A stretch of DNA of 64,000 bases from Oxytricha trifallax. Taxonomy: Eukaryota; Ciliophora; Spirotrichea; Sporadotrichida; Oxytrichidae. The notes under the pieces are model-generated. The model was given only the letters and a program-made list of their open reading frames with translations. It did not search any database and was not told where the DNA came from. The stretch lies in contig ARYC01017749.1 of NCBI GenBank assembly GCA_000711775.1, positions 62,001 through 126,000 of the forward strand. The letters run 5' to 3'. Numbering within the stretch: the stretch's first letter is position 1; the number at the start of each line of letters is the position of its first letter. This document shows positions 9,950 through 21,196 of the stretch, in pieces. The position numbers were made by a program, and so were the translations under genes.

Positions 9950-11430
9950 ATCACTAAAAGAGAAAGAATGGTGACAGATAACAAAAGGTAAACTCTTGTG
10001 TAAAATCATAATCATCATACAAAATGGATACACTTAAAATATAAGATCTTAGAACCCACTAGAAAGTACAAAATACTAGCTCTTAAAAAGCATCTCTAGA
10101 ATCATACTTGAACTTTACCATCAATTAATGACTCAATCCAGACATAAAACAAGTATGTAAATAGACTCAAATATTCCATTATAACAAGATAAACAGCAAT
10201 CTATAATCACAAATGAAACTACTATCTTAATCACAAGAAAAACACCAATCTAAGTGATTACTATATTACTAAATCCAAGAATTAGTCAAAGAAGTTTTCA
10301 CTTTATCTCCTACAATCTCGTCTAAGTGATTTTATCCTACCTAAATCCTCCCAAAATTATTTTGCTGCTACTAGAGTCAAGACATAATCTCCTAGCAATT
10401 ATTTACAGGAAAATACGGAAGCAGCTCAGAAAATTACAGAGTTACCTTAAACATTGAATACGAAGTCTTAGACTGGGATGAGAAAGAGAGTTGCATAATT
10501 GAAATACATGCCGAGTATGCTGATCATAATTTACTGGTAAATAATAATATATATTTAATATAGTTAAAATAAAACTATATTTATGATCAAAAATTTTAAT
10601 AAAATTTATAAATCAATTTATGAAAGATGTCAGATGACATTACAATGAGACATCATAAGATAACTTTGTAGGCTATATTACGAAGATCAGGGAGTAAGAC
10701 TCTTAAAGCAAGCTGAAGTCAAGAGCTAAAAACTAAAAAACAGCATTGACATAGAAAGTTTTAGTCCCTGATATTTAACTCTTAAGAAAAACTATGGACT
10801 AGCCAAAGCTGATAACTATTAGATAGAGTATAAGTTCAATAATTTCTTTGCAAAAATGCAAATAACTCAACTACTCAAATCCTAATTAGGAAGTTAGAGA
10901 AACAGAAATCTCAGAAAAGGAAACTTTAATCGTAATTTTCTACTCTCAATCATTATCAAAAATAGCATACATAAAATTCTTATCAAAATATAGGAATTTG
11001 TCAGAGAGTATAAATCTATGACAAACACTGGAAGCTTCAAATTCAAAATCATGACTTAACAAACTGGATTCATCGGGAAAGCTCTTATACAAGTAATTAA
11101 AATAACATTAAAGACCTATATATAAGAAAATGTCTTTATTGTAAATATAAGAAAATTAACTTATGAAACTCCCAAGATCTAAAGTAGTAAACTACGAATC
11201 CATCATATCCAAACATAGAAAGGAATTAAGTGTATGTAAAGGAAGTATAAGATCAAAATAACAAAGATATCAAAGAAGAAATCAAAGAAAGAAAATAACA
11301 AATCATTTTTGATAGAGGAAGCTACATAAGATAAAAGGAATGAATGGACTTTTGATCCTTAACATTAATTATTTCTAGTAAATCTTTGAGATATAAATGT
11401 AACTTTATTATTATTAATACCAGTTGATTC
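9950..11430 (+). pseudogene. Family X copy E (tentative), frameshifted coding remnants
   Basis: A 1.4-kb stretch that looks coding in several frames but has no continuous one: 9969 onward (MVTDNKRQTLVQNHNHHTKW), about 10425-10520 (ENYRVTLNIEYEVLDWDEK, ESCIIEIHAEYADHNLL), 10730-11023 (DQPKLITIRQSISSIISLQK, QEVRETEISEKETLIVIFYS, ending at TGA 11023) and a Lys/Ser-rich tail at 11270-11350 (SKKKSKKENNKSFLIEEATQ). AT-repeat sequence (TTATTATTATTAATA) follows at 11411. The base composition and charged tail match the other family X copies, but the diagnostic GGG/CCC stem at the 3' end is not clear here, so membership is tentative. Confidence 0.35.
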
Positions 11431-11833
11431 TTTAATTTCACCTATTACAAAAATATTATAAATTTGTTTCAAACTTTTTTAGCTTGATTTAGATTAAATG
11501 ACTCTGCCTGACAATTTATATTTTATAATGTGTTTCTTATGTGTTGAGATGCTTATATCTTTTTATGTTCTTTCAGTTTCATGATATTTTATTTTCTTTT
11601 CCTCAAAACTCATGTTATTTCTTACAATTATTTATTCTTGCTTATAAGAATTTATAGACTGTAACATTAATTAAATTTTAATTTTAAGAATGATGTTTGC
11701 TCATTTATAACCATATTTTGAAAAGTTTGTGTTGTATAAATCTTTAACTATTATCAATTTATAAAAATAATATTTCTTAAAACTATAATCTTTATTTAAA
11801 TGTATTGATCTAAATCTTAGGATAATCAACAAT

Positions 11834-13008
11834 CAAAACCCCAAAACCCTTTCAGTAGTTTGATTGAGTTTTTGATTGATAAAAGTAGACTATTAGTGCA
11901 TACTTTATTAGGGTTTATGTAGGGGTTTAATGTTTAAATATTAGTATTTTAAGTGAGTATATGCGAGGTTTGGGGTCAGTTTATGACAGTGAGTATATAG
12001 ATTTATTGTTTAAGTTGCGATATGGATGTGATGAATATAGTGAATAACTCAAGCCTGTTCTGAATTATACGTCTATAGCAAGGCTACTCCATAAATCTCC
12101 AGCAACTGTGAGGTCTCACTGTCTATTAGCATTGAATTTAAAGAGATAGCATCTTAATTCTAAGCCTTAGAGACCCTTAAAATTTTAGCAGCATCATATG
12201 AATATCTTATTAATGATAAGACTCTTAAATACTGGGCTCATTTCTCTCTAGCCTAGAGGGCTGTGATGTTCCATCGCCAATTTCCTGAGGTTCACATCTC
12301 TGCTTAATCTATAGCGAACATATATAAAAAGAATGGAATATCTTACAAGACAGTCAATCGCATTAAGAGAGTGATTGACTTTAATGTTCCATTTTATAAG
12401 ACTAATTTAAATTATATATTCGATTAAATGCAGAGGGCTTAAGAGCATAATATAAAGTTCATCCATGCTGATGAGGCAGTATTGACGTTTAATACCCTCA
12501 TATCAAGGTCTTGGTATAAGAGGTACAGCAACATTGAAGTATATGATTAAAAGGTTAAGGTTTAAACTCATGCAATACTAGGTGGAATAAGTGAAGATAG
12601 TGGCCTCGAGACTTATGTTATCCACCCTCGCTCAATAAAGACTGAATAATATATTAAGTTCTTGCAATAACTCAGAGATAAGTACGCTGTTTAAGAGTTT
12701 ATTCTATTCGTTGATAACTTGTCAGTTCATAAAACTAAAATATCAAGGAAGGAATATGAAAGGCTAAATATAACACCTGTTTTTAATGTTCCTTACAGCC
12801 CTTAGTTCAATGGAATTGAATTATATTTGGGGTTGTTGAAAGGTCATTATAAGAAATTGCTGCTCTACCATCTGATGCATGATTTAAAGATAGATACAGT
12901 CGATTTTATTAAGAGTGCTGCTAAAAGAGTCAGTGATGAGAAAGCAAAAGTGTGCGAAAGAGAAGGGAGATTTTGTGTTTATAAATGAGTATTAGATTTA
13001 AACGAATG
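11834..13008 (+). mobile_element. TBE1-type element, left part only (composite unit 1)
   Basis: Starts with the TBE terminus CAAAACCCCAAAACCC preceded by target triplet AAT (11831-11833). It then has the subterminal sequence shared by all TBE1 ends here and a complete-length transposase gene. It stops 20 bases after the transposase, where a second TBE terminus begins at 13012. The sequence that should follow in an intact element (start AAGTTCACATAT, then the 22-kD and 57-kD genes) is absent at this junction and is not found after the right end of the second element either. It is therefore a truncated or recombined copy. Confidence 0.85.
11961..12988 (+). pseudogene. TBE 42-kD-type DDE transposase, one frameshift
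   Basis: Transposase of the telomere-bearing element, a Tc1/mariner-like DDE enzyme implicated in excising germline DNA in Oxytricha. It starts MRGLGSVYDSEYIDLLFKLR with a helix-turn-helix-like region (YTSIARLLHKSPATVRSHCL). The three catalytic acids are visible: Asp in FIHADEAV, Asp in ILFVDNLSVHKT and Glu in PYSPQFNGIELY. The stop is TGA 12986-12988, where other copies have TAA and run on 9 codons. One base is missing at about 12200 (HH-ATGAA instead of ATTGAA), which shifts the frame; otherwise the gene is intact. Expected length about 342 codons. Confidence 0.88.
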
Positions 13009-13011
13009 AAT

Positions 13012-13150
13012 AAAAACCCCAAAACCCTTTCAGTAGTTTGATTGAGTTTTTGATTGATAAAAGTAGACTATTAGTGCATACTTTATTAGGGTTTTAATAG
13101 GGTTTATGTAGGGGTTTAATGTTTAAATATTAGTAATTTAAGTGAGTATA
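13012..13150 (+). repeat. TBE1 left terminal inverted repeat and subterminal region
   Basis: C4A4 tip followed by CAGTAGTTTGATTGAGTTTT and further sequence matching, in reverse complement, the right end at 17050-17158, and directly the left ends at 11834 and 21991. The match extends beyond 100 bases, past the about 78-bp repeat usually quoted for TBE1. Confidence 0.85.
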
Positions 13151-14195
13151 TGCGAGGTTTGGGGTCAGTTTATGACAGTGAGTATATAGATTTATTGTTT
13201 AAGTTGCGATATGGATGTGATGAATTTAGTGATCAACTCAAGCCTGTTCTGAATTATACGTCTATAGCAAGGCTACTCCATAAATCTCCTGCAACTGTGA
13301 GGTCTCACTGTCTATTAGCATTGAATTTAAAGAGAAAGCATCTAAATTCTAAGCCTAAGAGACCCTTAAAATTTTAGCAGCATCATATTGAATATCTTAT
13401 AATGATAAGACTCTTAAATACTGGGCTCACTTCTCTCTAGCCTAGAGGGCTGTGATGTTTCATCGCCAATTTCCTGAACTTCACATCTCTGCTTAATCTA
13501 TAGCGAACATATATAAAAAGAATGGAATATCTTACAAGACAGTCAATCGCATTAAGAGAGTGATTGACTTTAATGTTCCATTTTATAAGACTAATTTAAA
13601 TTATATATTCGATTAAATGCAGAGGGCTTAAGAGCATAATATAAAGTTCATCCATGCTGATGAGGCAGTATTGACGTTTAATACCCTCATATCAAGGTCT
13701 TGGTATAAGAGGTACAGCAACATTGAAGTATATGATTAAAAGGTTAAGGTTTAAACTCATGCAATACTAGGTGGAATAAGCGAAAATAGTGCCTAGAGAC
13801 TTATGTTATCCACCCTCGCTCAATAAAGACTGAATAATATATTAAGTTCTTGCAATAACTCAGAGATAAGTACGCTGTTTAAGAGTATATTCTATTCGTT
13901 GATAACTTGTCAGTTCATAAAACTAAAGACACTAGAAGGGAATATGAAAGGCTAAATATAACACCGGAAATAATGTTCCTTACAGTCCTCAGTTCAATGG
14001 AATTGAATTATTTTGGGGGTTATTGAAAGGCCACTACAAGAAACTTCTACTCTATCACATGATGCACGATCTGAAGATAGAACAGTCGATTTTATTAAGA
14101 GTGCTGCTAAAAGAGTAAGCGATGAGAAAGCTAAAGTATGCGCAAGAGAAGGGAGATTTTGTGTTTATAAATAAGTATTAGATTTAAACGAATGA
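13150..14195 (+). pseudogene. TBE transposase, multiply frameshifted
   Basis: Second transposase copy in tandem with that at 11961. The first 75 codons are intact. Single-base losses occur at about 13401 (in the IEYLIND region), about 13790 (ISEDSGLE region, two nearby changes), about 13965 (ITPVFNVPY region) and about 14080 (KIDTVDF region). The DDE motifs are still readable (HADEAV, VDNLSVHKT, PQFNGIELFWG). The natural stop is TGA 14193-14195. Confidence 0.88.
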
Positions 14196-14201
14196 ATAAG
14201 T

Positions 14202-14989
14202 TCACATATTAAATAAACCCGTAAAGGAATTTGGCTTCTCTTTCTTTTTTCCTCTTAAGGCTTGCTTGGGCCCATGTTTCTTCTCTTAGTGCCAGCTCCT
14301 GCATCTATGTTCATCTCGTCTGGTTTTAAGAAATCTTTGTAGAGTCTCATACTCAATTCATGCTTTACCTGTGATTTTCTCTCTCTGTTCAATTTGCTGC
14401 GCTCTTTCATCAAGTAAATAGCAGTACCAGGTTTTTCTATAAAGTTAGAAGACTAAGCTTACTAGAGATAAATGGATGCTTCTGTAGTTCCTAGAGCCAG
14501 GTGTCGCTGATTTTAATACCTTGCTTCTCTTTTTTTTCAGTAGAGATGCTGTAGCGTTTCTTATGAGCTTCTTATATAACTTCATTTAAGTACTCAGGTT
14601 TCAGAGTTGCAAGAACACCAAAGAAGAAGTTTCTCTCTGGCAACTTATTAGAGAGCTGTAGCTTTGATGAAAGGTAGAGAACTACACCCGAATCACTCAT
14701 AGCATCATCATAAAGATTAGTCACAGAGATTTCAGGGTAGTTAGGTCTCGATCATCCTAATTTCATTAGACTTAAAAGCTTTTTTCTCTTCACTCAGTAA
14801 GGCTTTTAAGAATGAGATTTTAGTCCCCTCCTAAGTTGGCAAAAAGAGTCCAACTATAAAGGATGCATTAATCTTAATTAAGAACTTACATTGCTATACC
14901 AAATATCTATAAAGGTCCTCATTACTTCGAAATTTTCCTATTAAATCTTGAGATTAAATTCTCTTCATCGCATCATTCACAGACTCCAT
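14202..14989 (-). pseudogene. TBE 22-kD protein gene, frameshifted
   Basis: The convergent minus-strand gene of the TBE. ATG 14989 gives MESVNDAMKRIQSQDLIGKF; a central block reads LPERNFFFGVLATLKPEYLN in related copies and the C-terminus reads DEMNIDAGAGTKRRNMGPSK. Frame changes occur at about 14745 (lost bases after RMIE), near 14450 and at about 14240. The role of this protein is unknown; it is highly conserved among TBEs. Its 3' end lies 7 bases from the transposase stop on the other strand. Confidence 0.82.
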
Positions 14990-15552
14990 CTTGCTTCCTC
15001 TTTCTAGAAATGTTAATGAAATTTAAAATTATGGATATCCATTCTAAGTTTATTAAAATCTTACTACTAAATAGGGAGGACCTACTGGAGGTCAACCTTG
15101 AAAAGATATGAGGAGAAGCATTGAAAAACTTTCCCAAGTTTCACAGATTGATTTCCATTTTTATCAATCTATCTCCATTAAATTGCTCCTAATAATGTTT
15201 AATTATTTTAGGAGGTCCTCCAAATAAAGTTCAAACTTTATTAGGAGTTAAATTTTAAGGTTAAAACTTAATTAGGGCATATTAAATTAAAAAATGTTTA
15301 ATAACTTTACCTCCAAATTAAGTTCAAACTTGATTTGGAGGACCTCCTAGAGAAACAAAACTTCATTAGGAGTATTTTAATTTACTAAAATGTATAAAAT
15401 TCTCATAAAATATGTCAACTTACAGTCTCTTATGGTTAATTAATTTTCTTACCTCTCTGCAAAGAATCTACCAGAGTGTCATATACTCTACTTTAATAGT
15501 TTATCAAGGTAGATTTTATCATTATTATTAAAAAATATATCAGCAAACTAAA

Positions 15553-16997
15553 ATGAGCGCTAACCTTTTGAGAAGAGCGGCATTACTTGGACAAAGTCAA
15601 TAAAAATTATCATTCCAGCAACCAAGAAAAGTAGAGACCAGAGACGCTTGTACTCAGTGGGAGCCTACTTATGACAACTTTGACCAGTCTAGCTTTCAGA
15701 TTTAAATATAAGTTAAGTAGGAGGTTATCAAAGAAGCTTTGCAAATTGAGGAGGAGGTTAAACAACCAGCCATAGAGCATTAATAAATACCAGCCAAAGT
15801 TGACTATTAATGCAAAGAATGCAATAAAGTTTTCCCTTACAAGTCAACTTATAAGAGACACTTGAGAGATATACACAACGATATGCCAAGGTTATATCTC
15901 AAGCATTAAAAGAAAGATGGGAAGTATGTCTGTGAGTTCTGTGAGAAGCCATATTCTCATACTAGAGACCTCAAAGTGCACCTAAAGAAAAAGCACAATT
16001 AAAGTTTTGTCTTTATTCATGAACCTACAGGGAATAGATTCCTCTAAAAGAGGAGACCAAGAAACCCAGTGGAGTCTCTTAGAGTTGAAGTCTAGAAGTA
16101 AGTCAAAATAAAGAAAGCAGTCAAGAATTTTCAAGTCTCTGAGATCAATAAAATCATGGTTAAAATAGAGGCAATGAAGATTCCCATATTAAAAATTATT
16201 GACTTAGATTCTTGCCTAGAAAGCTACCTCACTCTTGAGGAAAAATAGAGAAGAGAGTCATTACTGACGACTAATATGCTTACAAGATATATCCTTTCAA
16301 TTACTTCCCAGCTGATGACAAGTTCCAAAAGGAATTTGCTAATGAGTATTATGCTCTTTAAAAGGCAAAGTAAAATGAGTGCAGGCATATCATCTAGCTT
16401 GATGCTATTTTACTTGGTAAAGATCATGTAGCCTTCAGGCTTCCTTTACAAGACATGACTTACAGAGAATTCTTATCTGACAATAGATGCCAAAGATATA
16501 TTGGCTAGATATTGCAGCAGATAGTAGAGGGGATTGAAGAGCTTCACAAGCTAGGTTATGTTCATAGAGACTTAAAGCCAGAGAAATCATGATGAACTTT
16601 CAGCCTCTTAGAGTTTATATTATTGACTTCAACAGAGCTCAAAGAGTGCAAGCCTATGAATAAGGAAATGTAAAGGCACTCCTGGATATTTCCCAGAGAG
16701 AGAGGACTGGAGAAATGGAGACACTTAATGGGATATCTGGGCTCTAGCAGAAATAATAATAAAGAGCGACATGCCAAGAAAAGATTACTTTAGCTGCAGG
16801 GGTGAGAGAGATTCTAAGCAGAGAATCAAACAATATCTCGATAAAATAAAATAAATGGAGGTCTCAGAGAACTTGCATACTCAACTATTATCAAGCCAAG
16901 CTAAGAGAATTAACAAACAATAGAAACAATAAAACATCAACTTAGAAAGATAAAATTCAGAGAAACGCCACATGACTCTAAACTTATGTTTGTGTGA
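15553..16997 (+). pseudogene. TBE 57-kD zinc-finger/kinase gene, frameshifted
   Basis: Starts MSANLLRRAALLGQSQQKLS. Two C2H2 zinc fingers follow at about residues 95-150 (CKECNKVFPYKSTYKRHLRD, CEFCEKPYSHTRDLKVHLKK), then a Lys-rich linker and a protein-kinase C-lobe (GYVHRDLKPE, YIIDFNRAQ in place of DFG, GYFPERE in place of the APE motif). Single-base losses are visible at about 16250, 16588, 16672 and 16845, so the kinase part is out of frame. The partner in the element is the DDE transposase; the exact function is not established. Confidence 0.85.
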
Positions 16998-17161
16998 AAT
17001 ATTTTAAAAACTAGCTTGCTATACTCTCTTAAATTACTAATATTTAAACATTAAACCCCTAGATAAACCCTATTTAAACCCTAATAAAGTATGCACTAAT
17101 AGTCTACTTTTATCAATCAAAAACTTAATCAAACTACTGAAAGGGTTTAGGGGTTTTGAAT

Positions 17162-17960
17162 GGCTAAAATATGGTGAGCAAGATAATTATTTAATTTATT
17201 ATTTTACATAATTTTGATATTTACAACCATTAATCATTATAAAAATATTTAAATTAATAATAAATTTAAAACATTAACCATTTTTTAATGGTACATAAAA
17301 AAGAAATCACCAGATGCATTTTCATCTATTTTTTTAAAGCCTTTTTCTTTGCTTTATTACTAATTCAAGTTAGACATAGAAATATAAATTAAATCATTTC
17401 TATTTTTAATGAAACTTCAATAATATTTTCTTTATGTTGTAAATTTAATTTACTCCAAATATAAATATTTTATTGTAATTTCTTATTTTAACTATATATT
17501 CATCATTAAATTGTATATATATATTTTGACTATATTTAATTTCATAAATATTAAAGTGGTAAGTAGTAATTATAATTTAAATTTGAAAATAAAGCCACAT
17601 GGTAGTATTTTAAAAATATATTTTAGGTAATTATATTAATTTATACCTATATTAGTATTTTATACAACAATATCAATCATAAATATAGAATTTGTAAGTA
17701 ATCATCCACAGAATAAAAAGTTAATCATCAAAAATAAACGCAATTTATTGTCATCAAAAAGAGTCAAATTTATATAAAAAGCAATAATTTTATAAATAAA
17801 ACCACCGATGGTAAAGTTATTGAAAGTTTGCGAAATATTATGGTATAATCAAGGAAATAAAATTAAAAAAGAAACATCATTTGATTTAAATAATAATAAA
17901 AATAAAATAAGAAACACTCGATATTAGTTAGTAAGTTAAGTAATCTGTAAAGAAATATAA
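17162..17960. other. AT-rich stretch right of the composite TBE
   Basis: No coding character. Nothing here matches the missing right half of TBE unit 1. Confidence 0.55.
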
Positions 17961-17970
17961 TGGGGAAATA

Positions 17971-18153
17971 ATGCTAACAACACAATCTTACAGTCTCTAC
18001 ATTAGTAGAATTAAGAGTTTTTACAGTCAAACACGACTGTCGACTAAACTCACGGTTTTTCCTCAATGTAGCCACCCTGATTTCAAGAAAAGCCATATGA
18101 TGCCATTATACTTCATACCAGCTTTGTTGACGAGTTTAATGTTCTTTAAGTAA
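17971..18153 (+). CDS. Uncertain small open frame
   Basis: A 60-codon frame without TAA, TAG or TGA in an AT-rich context with raised GC (MLTTQSYSLYISRIKSFYSQ, FPQCSHPDFKKSHMMPLYFI). The opposite strand also reads as coding in pieces (LVNKAGMKYNGIIWLFLKSG), so an MDS is likely but the strand is undecided. No family recognised. Confidence 0.25.
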   Translation: MLTTQSYSLYISRIKSFYSQTRLSTKLTVFPQCSHPDFKKSHMMPLYFIPALLTSLMFFK

Positions 18154-18459
18154 AGTAATGAAAATATAAATTTTGAAATATTCCTGACTATTAATAGCGA
18201 AATATAACATCGAATACCCTGATCTATAAGAATTAATCAATCAGTCAATTATTTATCTTCAGAATAAATAACAAAAAATATCCTTTACTATTTTTATTTG
18301 ATATTTGAATAATTTAAGTATTGAAAAGATAAAACAAAGTCTCAAAATACATTTATGATAAATAACATGAAATTGATACAGTAAAATGAAATCAGATTAA
18401 ACTTATAAGTATTCTTTAAAAAAAATCTGCAAAAGTCATATCCAGTTACAGTTACCTTT

Positions 18460-18659
18460 TCACTCCAATCTCTTGGTATTTAGTTCCACTTGTTCATTCT
18501 TATTAGAGTTTATGTAATTTTTTCTGATGTTTTCTAAACTCTATTTCTTCTGGCTTCGTGACTTCTGTTGACTAGTATTGCTAAAATGAAAAAAAAATTA
18601 GATATTATTTTTGTAACTTACAAATTTTGGTGAACAACCAGCTGCCTGATATCTGCCAT
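18460..18659 (-). CDS. Small two-exon gene or MDS with a 41-nt intron, 52 codons
   Basis: Not recognised. Minus strand: exon 1 18659-18622 (MADIRQLVVHQN...), intron 18621-18581 beginning GTAAGT and ending TTTTAG, exon 2 18580-18460 ending at TGA 18460-18462. Splicing gives 159 bases, exactly 53 codons, hydrophilic and Ser/Lys/Gln-rich (NTSQQKSRSQKKQSLENIRK). A very short AT-rich intron with these borders is typical of spirotrich genes and supports the frame. It may be the 5' segment of a longer gene. Confidence 0.5.
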
Positions 18660-19064
18660 TAACTTGATTCAATTCTAATTTATTATAATTATTAATATCT
18701 TAACTTTTAACTGTTATCTTTCATAATTAAATATTTTAAGTAATTAAATAAAAAAAATGATATAGTGGTAGTAGTGAATCGCTTAAGGCAAGGAAAATTA
18801 AAAATCTAGAGATCAAAATTAATTTTTTTTCTTCTAGATATATTAATACTAATCATTATTATTTATCACATATATTTACATCATAAATAGGGGCCATAAA
18901 TTATTAAAGATGGCATTAGGATTTTTAAATGAAATTTTCCTACCCTATTGCATTTTTACTAATGACTGAATAGTGTGAAACTCCAGAATATTTAGCTTCT
19001 GAAATTTTATATCTTTAGTACCGGAATTCTCAAACGACTGAATGAGGATTTCTCAATATGTGTT

Positions 19065-19140
19065 TTTTAATATTTTTTCTCCCATCTCCACATATTTCAG
19101 TAAAAGTATCAATTTTATCGTCTTGGCCGTTCACTGTATA
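19065..19140 (-). CDS. Small MDS-like fragment with a CGDG motif
   Basis: About 25 codons on the minus strand reading VNGQDDKIDTFTEICGDGRK. The EICGDG string is typical of Cys-rich surface-protein repeats (DUF4215-like, CGDG) that are common in ciliates. Flanks are AT-rich. The fragment is too short for certainty. Confidence 0.3.
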
Positions 19141-19149
19141 TATAAGTGA

Positions 19150-20630
19150 AAAATAATAATTTTTAAAAAAAGGATATATATATTATAGGCTTATCTAATA
19201 AAGTAAAATCTTTAAAAGTAAGTGAATACTGAATCAATTTAAATATTCAATAACTTTGTTAATTGAAGAAAAAATTAATAAGTAAAAAAGAGTAAAGATT
19301 AATTTGATTTATAAAACAATGAATTAAAGTATTTATATTGATTAAGATGTAATTGCAGAAAGTATCTTATTTGTATTACAAAATCATAAATATACAGTAT
19401 TATGTATATTATTGAGGTGAAAAGTTTAAAATCTTGTTTTTATAATATAAAAAATGAACTTATATAATTTCATAAATCTAGCATAAATTTCATAATTTTA
19501 GAAATTAAATAGTTTTATCAAAAATTAATATATTAAACAAAATATTAACTTATTCTTTAAAGATTATAAAAATATATTTATCTATATATATATAATAAAA
19601 CATAGTTCATACCTTAACCAACATTAAGAATAATGAAAATACAAAATGAGAAAGATAAAGCTTACTATATTTATTTCTAAATATCTTTATCACCATCATA
19701 ATATCACCTATTATAAAAAATTTAAAATAAAATATTAGTTACATTTTATTAGGCTTTTAAATTTGAATTTGGCTGAACTAGGTGAAATCTAGAAAAATGT
19801 AAATTTGTAAAAACAAAACTATGACCAATTATTCAAAAGTTCCTCTTTAAAGTTGAATAATTGTTGTATAAAATATGATATAGTATGTTTAATGCTAATT
19901 AAAAAAATATGCAACTAAATTGTGAAATAAAGACACAATTAGAAAAAAACAAGTTAGAAGTAATAGAATCACTCTTTTAGGTTCTTGTTAAAAATTTTAG
20001 ATCCAGAGATCTTTAAAATCTCTGGACTATCTTATTAAACCCATTTTTTATAATATTTAATATATAATATATTAACTTGATATTGAGTAATGTAATCTAA
20101 CAAATTAATATTCTGAATTCATAATATAAACTATATTCTGAGAAATATATTATTTATAAATTAAGGCAAATTTGATTTATGTCATTTAAAATTAAATATA
20201 AACTTGTTTAAGAACTAAATAACATTATAAAATTTACTTAATGATTGTTTTCATTGATTCAGGAATCAAAAATTTATTGTTAAAGTTTTACTAATTCTAT
20301 ATAGATTTTTAAGTTTTTTATTAGGAGTAATTTTGATTCATGAATTTATTCATATGATAGTGTCTTATCCACAAATTAATTTTTATAAGATCTTAATAGA
20401 ATAAAGTTCTATCACGAATTGATTACTGTTAAATCTAAATACAATTAAGCTTAAATATGAATAGAATATTACTTATAAGACTGATCAATATTAAAAAATT
20501 TAAGCTTAATATTACTAAACTATATAAGAGCTATTATAGCTTTGATGCAATATGAAAATAATGAAGTCATTATAAATTAAATAAGTGAAGACATTATATT
20601 TAGCATATATTTTACATCTTAATATTTATA
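19150..20630. other. AT-rich stretch
   Basis: Very AT-rich, with no gene seen. A short hairpin (CCAGAGAT / ATCTCTGG) lies at about 20003-20025. Confidence 0.45.
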
Positions 20631-20640
20631 TATTTAATGG

Positions 20641-20703
20641 ACGCGTTACCAACTTTTTGAAAGTTGGTAACGCGTTACTAACTTTCAAAAAGTTGGTAAC
20701 GCG
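20641..20703. repeat. Back-to-back hairpins with GCGTTACCAACTT arms
   Basis: Two overlapping perfect or near-perfect palindromes: 20641-20675 (ACGCGTTACCAACTT / AAGTTGGTAACGCGT) and 20671-20703 (CGCGTTACTAACTTT / AAGTTGGTAACGCG). The four arms are copies of one about 15-bp sequence, giving a potential cruciform in otherwise AT-rich DNA. Confidence 0.85.
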
Positions 20704-21145
20704 CTTGAAAATTATTATAATTATCTCAAAATGCATCATTATAAATTTTAACTGATATGGAAAAGAATGAATATACAATTTTTAGATTTTATAGAATTAA
20801 AAAAATAATGATAATGAATTAATAAGAACTGTTGCAAATATTAATAAATTGGTCACCCAGCACTATGGTCAATTATGGTACCGAGAATTCAAATTCATTA
20901 TCGATAAAAACTTTTCCAAAAGATAGCTGGGATAAGAAGCTTTGAAGTTTCGAGAAATAATAGTAAATTAAAGAATCTTCATAAGAAAGTTTAAAATAAA
21001 ATTATCGAGTATGAAATTGGTTTGAAGTTTTTAAAAATCATAGTAAAAATCATTATATAAAATCTGAATTAAAATAGTCTAGTAGGATTTAATTATGAGA
21101 AATAGATAAGTTATTATTAAAATGCTATATTATTAAATTAAAAGT

Positions 21146-21166
21146 ATAGTGGAATCCTGCCACTAT
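21146..21166. repeat. Small palindrome at the left edge of family X copy B
   Basis: ATAGTGG-AATCCTG-CCACTAT, 31 bases before the first ATG of the interrupted frame. It may mark the left end of this repeat copy. Confidence 0.5.
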
Positions 21167-21196
21167 TTTAAATATCTTTAATAATAACTAGAACTA

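Larger units (their letters stand above)
13012..17158 (+). mobile_element. TBE1-type element, full length, 4.15 kb
   Basis: Both inverted ends are present: left AAAAACCCCAAAACCCTTTC at 13012 with AAT before it, right ...GGGTTTAGGGGTTTTG ending at 17158 with AAT after it (17159-17161). Order: transposase (+), 22-kD (-), 57-kD zinc-finger/kinase (+), the standard TBE layout. All three genes carry several indels, so this copy is dead. The A4 tract at the left tip has one extra A in place of the usual C. Confidence 0.9.
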
